From Kitasatospora sp. CB01950 (GTDB lineage Bacteria > Actinomycetota > Actinomycetes > Streptomycetales > Streptomycetaceae): a stretch of 64,000 nucleotides of DNA. The stretch lies in the NCBI RefSeq assembly GCF_001905465.1, contig NZ_LISX01000001.1:296419-360418 (forward strand), given 5' to 3'. Position numbers and translations under genes: made by a program. The notes beneath the pieces are model-generated. The model was not told the origin of the DNA. It saw nothing but the letters and a program-made list of their open reading frames with translations, and ran no database searches. This document shows, one piece after another, positions 51,602 through 59,323 of this stretch; position 1 is the first letter of the stretch; every line of letters starts with the position of its first letter.

Positions 51602-52258
51602 TCAGCGCCCGAGTGCCTGGAGCGCGAACGCCCGAGTTCCGGCGACGTGGTGACGGGCCAGCGCGGCGGCGGTCTCCGGGTCGCGGGCCTTGATGGCGTC
51701 CAGCAGCTGCTGGTGCTCGGTGCACATGGGGATGCCGGTCTCGGTGTCCGAGGTGAGGCGGAACAGCCGGCGCAGGCGGCCGTCGAGCGGGGCCATCATG
51801 TCGCGCAGCAGCGGGTTGCCGGAGAGTTCGACGATCTCGCGGTGGAAGTCGGCGTTCAGGCTGACGGTCTCGCGCAGCCGCCCGGCCTCGGCGGCCTTGC
51901 GAGTGCGGGCGAGCAGGCGTTCGAGGCCGCGGATGCCGGCGGCGGTGGCGCGCCGGGCGGCGAGGCTGGCGGCGAGCGCCTCCAGGGATTCGCGGATGGC
52001 GAAGAAGTGCTCGGCGTCCTCGGGCCCGAAGTCGGCGACGACGGCGCCGCGGCGGGCCTGTGAGGTGAGGAAGCCCTCGCGTTCCAGGCGCTGCAGGGCC
52101 TCCCGCAGGGGGATCCGGGAGACGCCCAGGCTCTCCGCGAGCTCGCGTTCCACCAGGCGCTGTCCGGTGGGGTACTCGCCCTCGATGATCCGCTCGCGCA
52201 ACCGGAGGTAGACGAGCTCCGCCAGCGACTGGTGGGCGTCGCCGAGGGTGTCGGGCAT
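51602..52258 (-). CDS. GntR-family regulator (FadR/FCD type)
   Basis: 218 aa. The winged helix is LRERIIEGEYPTGQRLVERELAESLGVSRIPLREALQRLEREGFL. The FCD ligand domain has FFAIRESLEALAASLAARRA and FHREIVELSGN, with His residues for metal and effector binding. It is divergent from the deaminase-like operon, and a perfect palindrome lies between, so it should repress that operon until its substrate is present. The ATG at 52258 has GGAG 6 nt upstream. Confidence 0.92.
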   Translation of the reverse strand: MPDTLGDAHQSLAELVYLRLRERIIEGEYPTGQRLVERELAESLGVSRIPLREALQRLEREGFLTSQARRGAVVADFGPEDAEHFFAIRESLEALAASLAARRATAAGIRGLERLLARTRKAAEAGRLRETVSLNADFHREIVELSGNPLLRDMMAPLDGRLRRLFRLTSDTETGIPMCTEHQQLLDAIKARDPETAAALARHHVAGTRAFALQALGR

Positions 52259-52336
52259 CGGGGGCTCCAACGGAAGCGGGCGGACGGAGCGGTCTGAGGA
52301 TCAGATCATTCCAGATCGCTTTCCGCCACCCCTTGT

Positions 52337-52355
52337 CTGGTATTCGGTATACCAG
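52337..52355. promoter_or_regulatory. Candidate GntR/FCD operator
   Basis: CTGGTATTCGGTATACCAG: 7-bp exact inverted arms (52337-52343 and 52349-52355) with a 5-bp spacer. The TGGT...ACCA half-sites resemble those of FadR-type GntR regulators. It stands midway in the divergent promoter between gntR (52258) and the amidohydrolase (52440). Confidence 0.7.
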
Positions 52356-52439
52356 CTACCTTGGCCGCCCAGCGGGTCCGAACGGCGCCCCGAGCCGCGC
52401 CCGCACTCACCGAACTGCGCCGATCCGAGGAGCCCCGCC

Positions 52440-53654
52440 GTGCCGACCCTCCCGCCCCCGGGCCCGCGACTGCTGCTGGACGCCACCCTCCCGGACGGCG
52501 CCCGCGCCGACCTGGCGATCGACCGGGGCCGGATCGCGTCCATCACGCCCGTGCCGCCCGGCCGCGAGCGCCGCCCCGCAGGCCCCGACGGCCGCAACCT
52601 GGACGGGGCGCTGCTGCTGCCCGCGCTGGTCGACGGCCACGCCCACCTGGACAAGACCTTCCTCGGCGCGCCCTGGCAGCCGCACCGCGAGACCGCCGAC
52701 CTGCGCGCCCAGATCGCCTCCGAGCGGCAGCTGCGCCGCGTGGTCGCCGACCGGCTCCCCGTGGTGGACCGGGCCGAGGCGCTGGCCCGCCGGATGGCGG
52801 CGCTCGGCACCGGCCACGTCCGCTCGCACGTGGACGTCGACCCGGGCGTCGGGCTCGACCACCTGTACGCGGTGCTGGAGGCCCGCGAGCGGGTGCGCGA
52901 GCTGATCGACGTGCAGCTGGTGGCGTTCCCGCAGAGCGGCGTGGTCGCCGAGCCCGAGGTGGCCCGGCTGCTGGACGCCGCCCTCCGGGAGGGTGCCGAA
53001 CTGATCGGCGGGCTCGACCCGTTCGGCTTCGACCAGGACGTCGACGGCCAGCTGGACGTGGTCTTCGGCCTGGCCGAGCGGCACGGCGTCGGCGTCGACA
53101 TCCACCTGCACGACGGGGGCGCGCCCGGCGCGGCGCAGCTGCGGGCGATCGCCGCGCGGACGGCCGCGCTGGGCCTGGCCGGCCGGGTCGCGGTCAGCCA
53201 CGCGTACTGCCTCGGGCAGCTGGACGAACGCGAACTCGACGCCGTGGCAGCGGTGTTGGCGGACGCCGGGGTGGCCGTGATGACCAACGGCCCGGCCCGG
53301 TCGATGCCGCCCGTCAAGCGCCTGCACGAGCGCGGCGTCCTGGTGTTCGCCGGCTCGGACAACATCCGCGACGCGTGGTGGCCGTACGGCACCGGCGACA
53401 TGCTGGAGCGGGCCACCGTCATCGGCCTGCAGGGCGACCTGATGACCGATCAGGACCTGCGGCTGGCCGCCGACCTGGCGACCGGGCACGCCGCCCGGGC
53501 ACTCGGGCTGGCCGAGTACGGGATCGCCGTCGGGGGACGCGCGGACCTGGTCGCGGTGGCCGCCCACTCGGTGCCGGAGGCGGTCGCGGCGCACCCCGAA
53601 CGGCTGCTGGTGCTGCACCGCGGCCACCTCGTGCTCGACCGGCTCGCCCCCTGA
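52440..53654 (+). CDS. Cytosine deaminase-like amidohydrolase
   Basis: 404 aa, GTG start with GAGGAG upstream. Metal motifs in order are LVDGHAHLDKTFLG, VDIHLHDGG, VSHAYCLGQ and FAGSDNIRDAWWPYG. The HAHLDK, then HLHD, then SHAYC, then GSDN pattern is the cytosine/isoguanine deaminase-like subgroup. It is probably a cytoplasmic deaminase of a nucleobase or N-heterocycle. A related protein lies at 55233-56423, and the permease gene follows after 51 nt. Confidence 0.85.
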   Translation: MPTLPPPGPRLLLDATLPDGARADLAIDRGRIASITPVPPGRERRPAGPDGRNLDGALLLPALVDGHAHLDKTFLGAPWQPHRETADLRAQIASERQLRRVVADRLPVVDRAEALARRMAALGTGHVRSHVDVDPGVGLDHLYAVLEARERVRELIDVQLVAFPQSGVVAEPEVARLLDAALREGAELIGGLDPFGFDQDVDGQLDVVFGLAERHGVGVDIHLHDGGAPGAAQLRAIAARTAALGLAGRVAVSHAYCLGQLDERELDAVAAVLADAGVAVMTNGPARSMPPVKRLHERGVLVFAGSDNIRDAWWPYGTGDMLERATVIGLQGDLMTDQDLRLAADLATGHAARALGLAEYGIAVGGRADLVAVAAHSVPEAVAAHPERLLVLHRGHLVLDRLAP

Positions 53655-53705
53655 CACGCCCGAACTCCCCCCGTACCACCCCGTGTTCGGAAGGACCCCC
53701 ACACC

Positions 53706-55172
53706 ATGACCACCGTCTCCACCCGCACCGAAAGACCGCCGACCGAGCCGTCCGGGCAACTCGCCAAGGGCCTGATCGGCACCACCGACCTGGTGTTCTT
53801 CGTGGTCGCCGCGGCCGCGCCGCTGACCGTGCTGGCCGGCATCGCGCCGTTCGCGATCGGTGTCGGCGGGGCGTCCGCGCCCGCCGCGTACCTGATCTCC
53901 GGGGCGCTGCTGGTGCTGTTCGCCGCCGGGTTCACCGCGATGAGCCGGTACGTGCGCAACGCGGGCGCGTTCTACGCGTACGTGGCGCGCGGGCTGGGGC
54001 GCACCCTCGGGGTGGTCACCGCCTATGTGGCGGTGGTCAGTTACAACCTGATCACCCCCGGCGTGGCGGCCGCGTTCGGCTACTTCGCGGCCGGGCACAT
54101 CGAGCAGCGGACCGGCGCGCACGTGCCGTGGTGGCTGCTGTCCGGGGTGTGCGTGGCGGTGGTCGGCGTGCTCGGCTGGCTGAAGGTCACGCTGTCCGCG
54201 AAGGTGCTCGGGGTGGCGCTGGTGCTGGAAGTGCTGTCGCTGCTGCTGATGGAGGGCGGGGTGCTGGCCGAGCGGGGGACGGCCGCGCTCGACCCGGTGT
54301 CCTTCGACCCGTCGCTGCTCACCCAGGCCGGGGTGGCCGGCATGTTCGTGCTGGTGATAGGCGCGTTCACCGGCTTCGAGGCGACGGCGATCTACGCCGA
54401 GGAGGCCCGCGATCCGGCCCGCACCGTGCCGCGGGCGACGTTCATCGCGATCGGCTTCCTGGCGGTGTTCTACGCGCTGGGCACCTGGATCGTGATGGGC
54501 GCGTACGGCACCGACCAGGCCGTCGCGCAGGCCCGCGCGGACGGCGGGCCCGACCTGACGTTCCGGGCCGCCGAGCGGTTCGTCGGACTGTGGCTGTCCG
54601 ACACCATGCACGTGCTGATCATCGTCTCGGCGTTCGCCTCCGCGCTGGCCTTCCACAACGCGGCCGCCCGCTACCTGTACGCGCTGGGCCGGGAGGGGCT
54701 GCTGCCGCGCAGCCTGGGCCGGGTGTCGGCGCGCACCGGGTCGCCCGGGCGGGCGGTGCTGGTGCAGTCGGTGTTCAACGTGCTGGTGGTGGGCCTGGGC
54801 GCGGTGCTCGCCGTCGACCCGTACCTGGTGGTGCTGCTCTGGTCGAACAGCGTCGGGGTGCTCGGCATCATGGCGATGCAGGGGCTGGCGGCGGTCGCGG
54901 TGTTCGCGTTCTTCCGCCGCGACCGGCGCGGGCTCTCCGCGTTCCGGGTGGTCTGGGCGCCGCTGCTGGCGGCCGCCGGGATGGCCGTGCTCACCGTGCT
55001 CGCGGTCTTCAACTTCGATCTGCTGAGCGGACGTTCGGGCCTGGTGAACTGGCTGCTGCTGGTGCCGATGCCGCTGGTCGGCGTGGCCGGCTGGCTGGTC
55101 GCCCGGCGGATCCGACGCACCGACCCGGAGCGGTTCGCCCGGCTCACCGAGGTCGATGTCGAACGCGACTGA
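53706..55172 (+). CDS. APC-superfamily permease
   Basis: 488 aa with about 12 hydrophobic segments. It begins with LAKGLIGTTDLVFFVVAAAAPLTVLAG, typical of APC amino-acid/amine permeases, and has the GAFTGFEATAIYAEEARDPARTVPRATFIAI consensus. It probably imports the substrate of the flanking deaminases. It follows the first amidohydrolase by 51 nt. It is followed by a strong terminator. Confidence 0.9.
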   Translation: MTTVSTRTERPPTEPSGQLAKGLIGTTDLVFFVVAAAAPLTVLAGIAPFAIGVGGASAPAAYLISGALLVLFAAGFTAMSRYVRNAGAFYAYVARGLGRTLGVVTAYVAVVSYNLITPGVAAAFGYFAAGHIEQRTGAHVPWWLLSGVCVAVVGVLGWLKVTLSAKVLGVALVLEVLSLLLMEGGVLAERGTAALDPVSFDPSLLTQAGVAGMFVLVIGAFTGFEATAIYAEEARDPARTVPRATFIAIGFLAVFYALGTWIVMGAYGTDQAVAQARADGGPDLTFRAAERFVGLWLSDTMHVLIIVSAFASALAFHNAAARYLYALGREGLLPRSLGRVSARTGSPGRAVLVQSVFNVLVVGLGAVLAVDPYLVVLLWSNSVGVLGIMAMQGLAAVAVFAFFRRDRRGLSAFRVVWAPLLAAAGMAVLTVLAVFNFDLLSGRSGLVNWLLLVPMPLVGVAGWLVARRIRRTDPERFARLTEVDVERD

Positions 55173-55181
55173 GCGCAGCGC

Positions 55182-55224
55182 GAAGCGGCGGCACCGGCCC
55201 ATGGCGGGTCGGTGCCGCCGTTTC
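55182..55224. terminator. Intrinsic terminator after the APC permease
   Basis: CGGCGGCACCG (55186-55196) pairs with CGGTGCCGCCG (55210-55220); GAA and TTC extend the stem. It lies between the convergent permease and second amidohydrolase genes. Confidence 0.85.
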
Positions 55225-55232
55225 GGCGTGCG

Positions 55233-56423
55233 TCAGTCCAGCAACGTGCCGTGCTCGGCGACCACCCGGCCGGCCTTCACCACCAGCTCGCGCTCCGGCA
55301 GGTCGACCACCACCTGCGGCGGGCACTCGCCGTCCACCAGCAGGAAGTCGGCGGGGGAGCCCGGCGTCAGGTCGGCCCTCGGCAGGCCGAGCAGGTCGGC
55401 GCCGCCGTGCGCGGCCAGCTCCAGGCAGTCGGTCAGCTCCCGGTCGGTGCGGGCGTCGGTGGTCCAGCCCAGCAGGTGCGCCCGGTGCAGCATGTCGGCG
55501 TTGCCGAACGGGCTCCAGGAGTCCCGCACCCCGTCCGAACCGAGGCCCACCCGCACACCGCGGGCCTGCAACGCGCGGAACGGCAGCACCTGGTGCGCGG
55601 ACGGGGCGACCGTGGTCAGCGCGATCCCGGCGGACGCCAACAGCTCCGCCACGGCGTCGAGTTCACCGTCCGGCAGCTCCGGCAGGCAGAACACGTGGCT
55701 GACCGTCACCCGGCCCTGCAGGCCCGCCGCGACGGTCCGGGCGGCGAGGGCCCGGAGCGGGCCGAGGCCGGCCGCGCCGCGGTCGTGCAGGTGGACGTCC
55801 AGCAGCACCCCGTACCGCTCGGCCAGGCCGAACAGCAGGTCGAGCTGCTCGCGGCCGTCCGCGCTGCCGCCGTCGAACCCGGCCGGGTCGATGCCGCCGA
55901 CCGCGTCCACCAGGTGCTCGCGGGCCGCCTCGGTGAGCAGCTCGGCCGCGCCCGGCGTGCGCACCACCCCGTGCTGCGGGAACGCCACCGACTGCACGTC
56001 GAGCTTCCCGGCCAGCCGCTCGGCGGCCTCCCGCAGGCCCTCCACCCCGGCCAGGCCGTACGCGGGCGCGACGTCGACGTGCGCGCGGACGGCGCGGGTG
56101 CCGCGGGTCACCGCGTGGGCCAGCAGGCGGTGGGCGCGCTCGCCGATCGGGCTGCGCCGGTGCCGGAACAGCTCGACGTCCCCCGCCACGTACTCCGGCA
56201 GGCCCCCGGCCGGGCGGCGGCTGTACCAGGGCTCGCCCCAGCTGGTCTTGTCCGGGTGGATGTGCGCGTCCACCAGCGTCGGCAGCGCGATCCTGCCGCC
56301 GCCCTCCACCACCACCGGGTGGGCGTGCTCCGGCAGTTCGGCCACCAGGACGCCGTCCACGGCGGCCAGATCGGTGACAGGCCCGCCGAACGGGCGGACC
56401 TGGCGGAACAGTGCGGCGTGCAT
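55233..56423 (-). CDS. Cytosine deaminase-like amidohydrolase (second copy)
   Basis: 396 aa. It has the same motif set as the first: LVDAHIHPDKTSWG, LDVHLHDRG, VSHVFCLPELPDG and LGSDGVRDSWSPFG. The overall similarity is clear but far from identical (HIHPDK against HAHLDK), so the two are diverged paralogues facing each other around the permease. Upstream, near 56491-56517, CAACTC and GAGTTG form a weak dyad. It may act on a different ring or on a downstream product. Confidence 0.85.
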   Translation of the reverse strand: MHAALFRQVRPFGGPVTDLAAVDGVLVAELPEHAHPVVVEGGGRIALPTLVDAHIHPDKTSWGEPWYSRRPAGGLPEYVAGDVELFRHRRSPIGERAHRLLAHAVTRGTRAVRAHVDVAPAYGLAGVEGLREAAERLAGKLDVQSVAFPQHGVVRTPGAAELLTEAAREHLVDAVGGIDPAGFDGGSADGREQLDLLFGLAERYGVLLDVHLHDRGAAGLGPLRALAARTVAAGLQGRVTVSHVFCLPELPDGELDAVAELLASAGIALTTVAPSAHQVLPFRALQARGVRVGLGSDGVRDSWSPFGNADMLHRAHLLGWTTDARTDRELTDCLELAAHGGADLLGLPRADLTPGSPADFLLVDGECPPQVVVDLPERELVVKAGRVVAEHGTLLD

Positions 56424-56521
56424 GGTGTCGCTCCCGGGGAGGTGCTGAGGGCCTTTCCGGAACCAACCAAGCCGCTTCGGCTTTGACAGTCAACTCACTT
56501 GCAGAATAGGCGAGTTGTAGG

Positions 56522-56917
56522 TCAGGGCTGCCCGGCGACGGTCAGCACGGGGCAGGGGGAGTGGCCGCGGCAGTGCCGTACGGCGTGGTCGCCGTGCGGG
56601 TGCCAGTGGCGGTGGCCGGACGCGCCGAGCACCAGCAGGTCGTCCGGGCCGGCGACGGCGGCGACCAGGGCCGGTCCGGGCGGTCCGGCGGTCACGGTCG
56701 GGCGGATCACCAGCTCGCTCGGCCAGCCGCCGACGGCGGAGCGCAGCGCGCTGTCCAACAGCCGGCAGGCGGTGCGGTCGGACGGCTGCCCGGCGAACAG
56801 CGGGACCAGCACCGCCCCGCGCACCGCCGCCTCCAGCACGGCCCGGCGCAGCGCGGCCAGGCTCGCGGTCGAGCCGTCGACGCCGACCACCACCCGGGAC
56901 TCCGCAGTGCGATCCAT
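56522..56917 (-). CDS. Universal stress protein (UspA family)
   Basis: 131 aa. It has RVVVGVDGSTASLAALRRAVLEAA at the N terminus and VAAVAGPDDLLVLGASGHRHW with the ATP-binding G-x2-G-x9-G(S/T) pattern partly kept, ending in CPVLTVAG. USPs bind ATP and help stress survival. It is divergent from a second USP gene. Confidence 0.88.
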   Translation of the reverse strand: MDRTAESRVVVGVDGSTASLAALRRAVLEAAVRGAVLVPLFAGQPSDRTACRLLDSALRSAVGGWPSELVIRPTVTAGPPGPALVAAVAGPDDLLVLGASGHRHWHPHGDHAVRHCRGHSPCPVLTVAGQP

Positions 56918-57101
56918 GGCGCACCTCCTTCTCTCCCTCCAGTCAACGCCCGTGCGGAGCAGCCGGGCGTCAGGGCGGCGTTGGGAAACCGGCCCTGGGC
57001 GTCAGGGAGCCGTCAAGGACGGCCGACAGCGGGGCGGGACACGATCTGCTGGGTGCTGCGGGCCCCGTCGGGCCTGCGGGTTTCCGGACGGAGGGCGTGT
57101 G

Positions 57102-57641
57102 ATGGAGCAGCGGCCGCGCATCGTGGTCGGGGTCAGCGGGTCGCTCGGCAGCCTGGCGGCCGTGCACCGGGCGGTGGCCGAGGCCCGGCGGCTGGGCGGC
57201 GAGGTGCTCGCCCTGCACGCCTGGGAGCCGCCGAGCGGCGAGTTCGGACACCGCCGCTCGCCGTGCCCGCCGCTGATGTCCGCGGTGCGCGAGCTGGCCG
57301 TGACGACACTGGCCGAGGCGATGGCGGAGGCGTTCGGCGGCGCCGACCCGGGCGTCCCGCTGACCGCCCGCACCGTCCGGGGCCGGACCGCCCCGACCCT
57401 GCTGGCTGCCGCCGACCGTCCCGGCGACCTGCTGGTCCTCGGCCCGTCCGGCTCCTGGCTGCACCGCGGCATGCGCGGCTCGGTGCCCCGGGCCTGCCTG
57501 CGCCGCGCGACCTGCCCGGTGCTGGTCGTGCCGCGCCCCGAACTCGCCCACACCCTCGACGAGTTGAGCGGACGCCTGTTCGCCGCCCGGGCCCTGGACG
57601 CGGAGCTGCGCGGACTGGTGGCGGTGTCCGGCGATGCGTGA
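57102..57641 (+). CDS. Universal stress protein (UspA family), extended C terminus
   Basis: 179 aa, ATG behind GGAGG. RIVVGVSGSLGSLAAVHRAVAEARRLGGEVLALHAWEPP opens the fold; GDLLVLGPSGSWLHRGMRGSVPRACLRRATCPVLVVPRP is the nucleotide-binding end. About 40 extra residues follow. The stop overlaps the next gene by 8 nt. Confidence 0.9.
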   Translation: MEQRPRIVVGVSGSLGSLAAVHRAVAEARRLGGEVLALHAWEPPSGEFGHRRSPCPPLMSAVRELAVTTLAEAMAEAFGGADPGVPLTARTVRGRTAPTLLAAADRPGDLLVLGPSGSWLHRGMRGSVPRACLRRATCPVLVVPRPELAHTLDELSGRLFAARALDAELRGLVAVSGDA

Positions 57642-57975
57642 GCGGCTGCCGGTCGCGATGTCCGGCGCGGCGGCGCTGCTGCTGGGCGCGGCGATCGCGC
57701 TGGCCCTCGCCCCGCTCGGCGAACTGCGCGCCGGCGGCTTCGCGCTCACCGCCTTCGCCGCCGGCTGCGCCGCCCTCGGCACCCGCTCGCGGCCGGCCGC
57801 CGCACCGCTCGTCGGCCTGGCGCTCTGGCTGTTCCACAACGGCTTCGCCGAGCACCGCTACGCCCAACTCGGCTGGTCCGGCCCGGCCGCCGAGGCCCGC
57901 CACCTCGCCCTTTTCACCGCAGCCGCACTCCTCGCCGCCCTCCCCTGGGAGAAGGCCCGCCGGGAACGGCACTGA
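57634..57975 (+). CDS. Small membrane protein
   Basis: 113 aa with three hydrophobic segments (MSGAAALLLGAAIALALAPLG, FALTAFAAGCAALG, LALFTAAALLAALPW) and an Arg-rich tail. It overlaps the USP gene by 8 nt, so the two are co-translated. No family is recognised; a role in stress signalling is only suggested by position. Confidence 0.7.
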   Translation: MRERLPVAMSGAAALLLGAAIALALAPLGELRAGGFALTAFAAGCAALGTRSRPAAAPLVGLALWLFHNGFAEHRYAQLGWSGPAAEARHLALFTAAALLAALPWEKARRERH

Positions 57976-58019
57976 AAACGGCGGCGCCGGGCCGTGGGGG
58001 CCCGGACGCCGCACCCCGA

Positions 58020-58057
58020 ACGGTCCGGACGGTGCATGGGGGCACCGTCCGGACCGT
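58020..58057. terminator. Perfect 16-bp hairpin
   Basis: ACGGTCCGGACGGTGC (58020-58035) pairs exactly with GCACCGTCCGGACCGT (58042-58057), loop ATGGGG. It lies after the membrane-protein gene and 41 nt before the sirtuin start. Confidence 0.85.
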
Positions 58058-58098
58058 CTGCCTGCCGGTTCCGCTCCGGACGTTCCACAATGGACGGT

Positions 58099-58932
58099 AT
58101 GACTGCGCACGAGGACGGCCTGCCCGCGCTGGTGCGGCTGCTGGCCGGTGGCGGGGTGGCGGTGCTGAGCGGGGCCGGGCTGTCCACCGAGTCCGGCATT
58201 CCCGACTACCGGGGGCCGGACGGGATCCGGCGGCACCGGGCGCCGATGACGTACCAGGAGTTCCTGGCGGGGGAGCCGGCCCGCCGCCGCTACTGGGCGC
58301 GCAGCCACGCCGGGCGCGCCGTGATCGCCGGGGCCCGGCCGAACGTCGGCCATCTCGCGGTGGCCCGGCTGCGCGCCGCCGGACCGCTCTCCGCCGTCAT
58401 CACGCAGAACGTCGACGGCCTGCACCGCGCCGCGGGCACCGCCGACGCCGTCGAACTGCACGGCGGCCTCGACCGGGTGATCTGCCTCGGCTGCGCCGCC
58501 GTCAGCCCCCGCGCCGAACTCGACGAACGCCTCGCCGTCCTCAACCCGGCCTTCCGGGACGCCGGTTCGCGGCTCAACCCGGACGGCGACGTCGAACTGC
58601 CCGAGGACCTGGTGGCGTCGTTCGTGGTCGCCGACTGCACCCGCTGCGGCGGCGTCCTCAAGCCCGACGTGGTGTTCTTCGGCGAGAGCGTCCCCAAGGA
58701 CCGCGTCGAGCTCTGCTACCGCCTGGTCGACGAGGCCCGCGCCCTGCTGGTCCTCGGCTCCTCGCTGACCGTCATGTCCGGCCTGCGCTTCGTCCGCCAC
58801 ACCGCCAAGTCCGGCAAGCCGGTGGCCATCGTCAACCGCGGCACCACCCGCGCCGACGCCCTCGCCGCCCTCCGCCTCGACCGCCCCCTCGGCGAGACGC
58901 TGACCGCCCTGGCCGCGCACCTCGGCGCATAG
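58099..58932 (+). CDS. NAD-dependent protein deacylase (Sir2 family)
   Basis: 277 aa from the ATG at 58099. NAD-binding motifs are LSGAGLSTESGIPDYRGPDG and ITQNVDGLHRAAG; the catalytic His is in ELHGGLDRVICLGC; the zinc site uses CLGC and CTRCGG; the Rossmann end has LVLGSSLTVMSG. This is a class II/III bacterial sirtuin. The wide Cys spacing (about 60 residues between pairs) is typical of the family. It should remove acyl groups from lysines, for example on acetyl-CoA synthetase. Confidence 0.93.
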   Translation: MTAHEDGLPALVRLLAGGGVAVLSGAGLSTESGIPDYRGPDGIRRHRAPMTYQEFLAGEPARRRYWARSHAGRAVIAGARPNVGHLAVARLRAAGPLSAVITQNVDGLHRAAGTADAVELHGGLDRVICLGCAAVSPRAELDERLAVLNPAFRDAGSRLNPDGDVELPEDLVASFVVADCTRCGGVLKPDVVFFGESVPKDRVELCYRLVDEARALLVLGSSLTVMSGLRFVRHTAKSGKPVAIVNRGTTRADALAALRLDRPLGETLTALAAHLGA

Positions 58933-58959
58933 CCCCCGGCCGGGCCCGGCTCACGCCTC

Positions 58960-59152
58960 CGGTGGCGCGGTGAGCCGGCAGATCGCGACGAGCTCCGGGC
59001 GGCCGGGAAGGCTCGCGTCAAGGAGGCGTAAAGGTCGGGGAACCACCCGTATGGAGGGCGTCAGGGACCGTCGAGGCGGGCCGTTGCGCTGGTTGGCTCA
59101 GGGAGCCGGCGAGATACGCAGGCCGTTGTCCCGAGCCACCTTGGTGGATGCC
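58960..59152 (+). promoter_or_regulatory. Long structured leader before the kdp operon (candidate riboswitch)
   Basis: About 190 nt without a convincing gene, rich in short stems. GGGGAACCA at 59037-59045 resembles a conserved block of ydaO-type c-di-AMP riboswitches, which are known to control kdp and other potassium genes in some bacteria. The second diagnostic block (GGGGTGAAT) is not evident, so the class is uncertain. The leader ends at the start of the small membrane ORF. Confidence 0.35.
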
Positions 59153-59236
59153 ATGTCGGATCTGATCTATGTCGGCGTCACGGTTGCCGTGTTCGCCGTC
59201 ATCGCCCTGATCGCGCGGGGGGTGGAGAAGCTGTGA
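59153..59236 (+). CDS. 27-aa membrane peptide ahead of kdpF
   Basis: An ATG-started frame of 27 residues: MSDLIYVGVTV, a hydrophobic helix, then ARGVEKL. Its stop overlaps the GTG of kdpF by 3 nt (GTGA), so translation is coupled. It has the size and topology of KdpF itself, but a different sequence. It probably belongs to the complex or regulates it; no function is known. Confidence 0.7.
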   Translation: MSDLIYVGVTVAVFAVIALIARGVEKL

Positions 59237-59322
59237 CCACGGAGAACATCGTCGGTCTCATCGTCGCCGCCGCGCTGGTCGGCTACCTCGTTCTCGCGCT
59301 GATCCACCCGGAGAAGTTCTGA
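59233..59322 (+). CDS. kdpF: K+-transporting ATPase subunit KdpF
   Basis: 29 aa, [29 protein letters not shown] in form, with one membrane helix and the conserved LIHPEKF end that marks KdpF. It stabilises the Kdp complex. GTG start overlapping the preceding ORF; kdpA begins 1 nt after its stop. Confidence 0.93.
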   Translation: MTTENIVGLIVAAALVGYLVLALIHPEKF

Positions 59323-59323
59323 C

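Noticed and set aside
56491..56517. CAACTC/GAGTTG dyad upstream of the second amidohydrolase
   Set aside because: The arms are only 6 bp and the spacer is 15 bp. It also abuts the USP stop, so a terminator or chance is equally likely.
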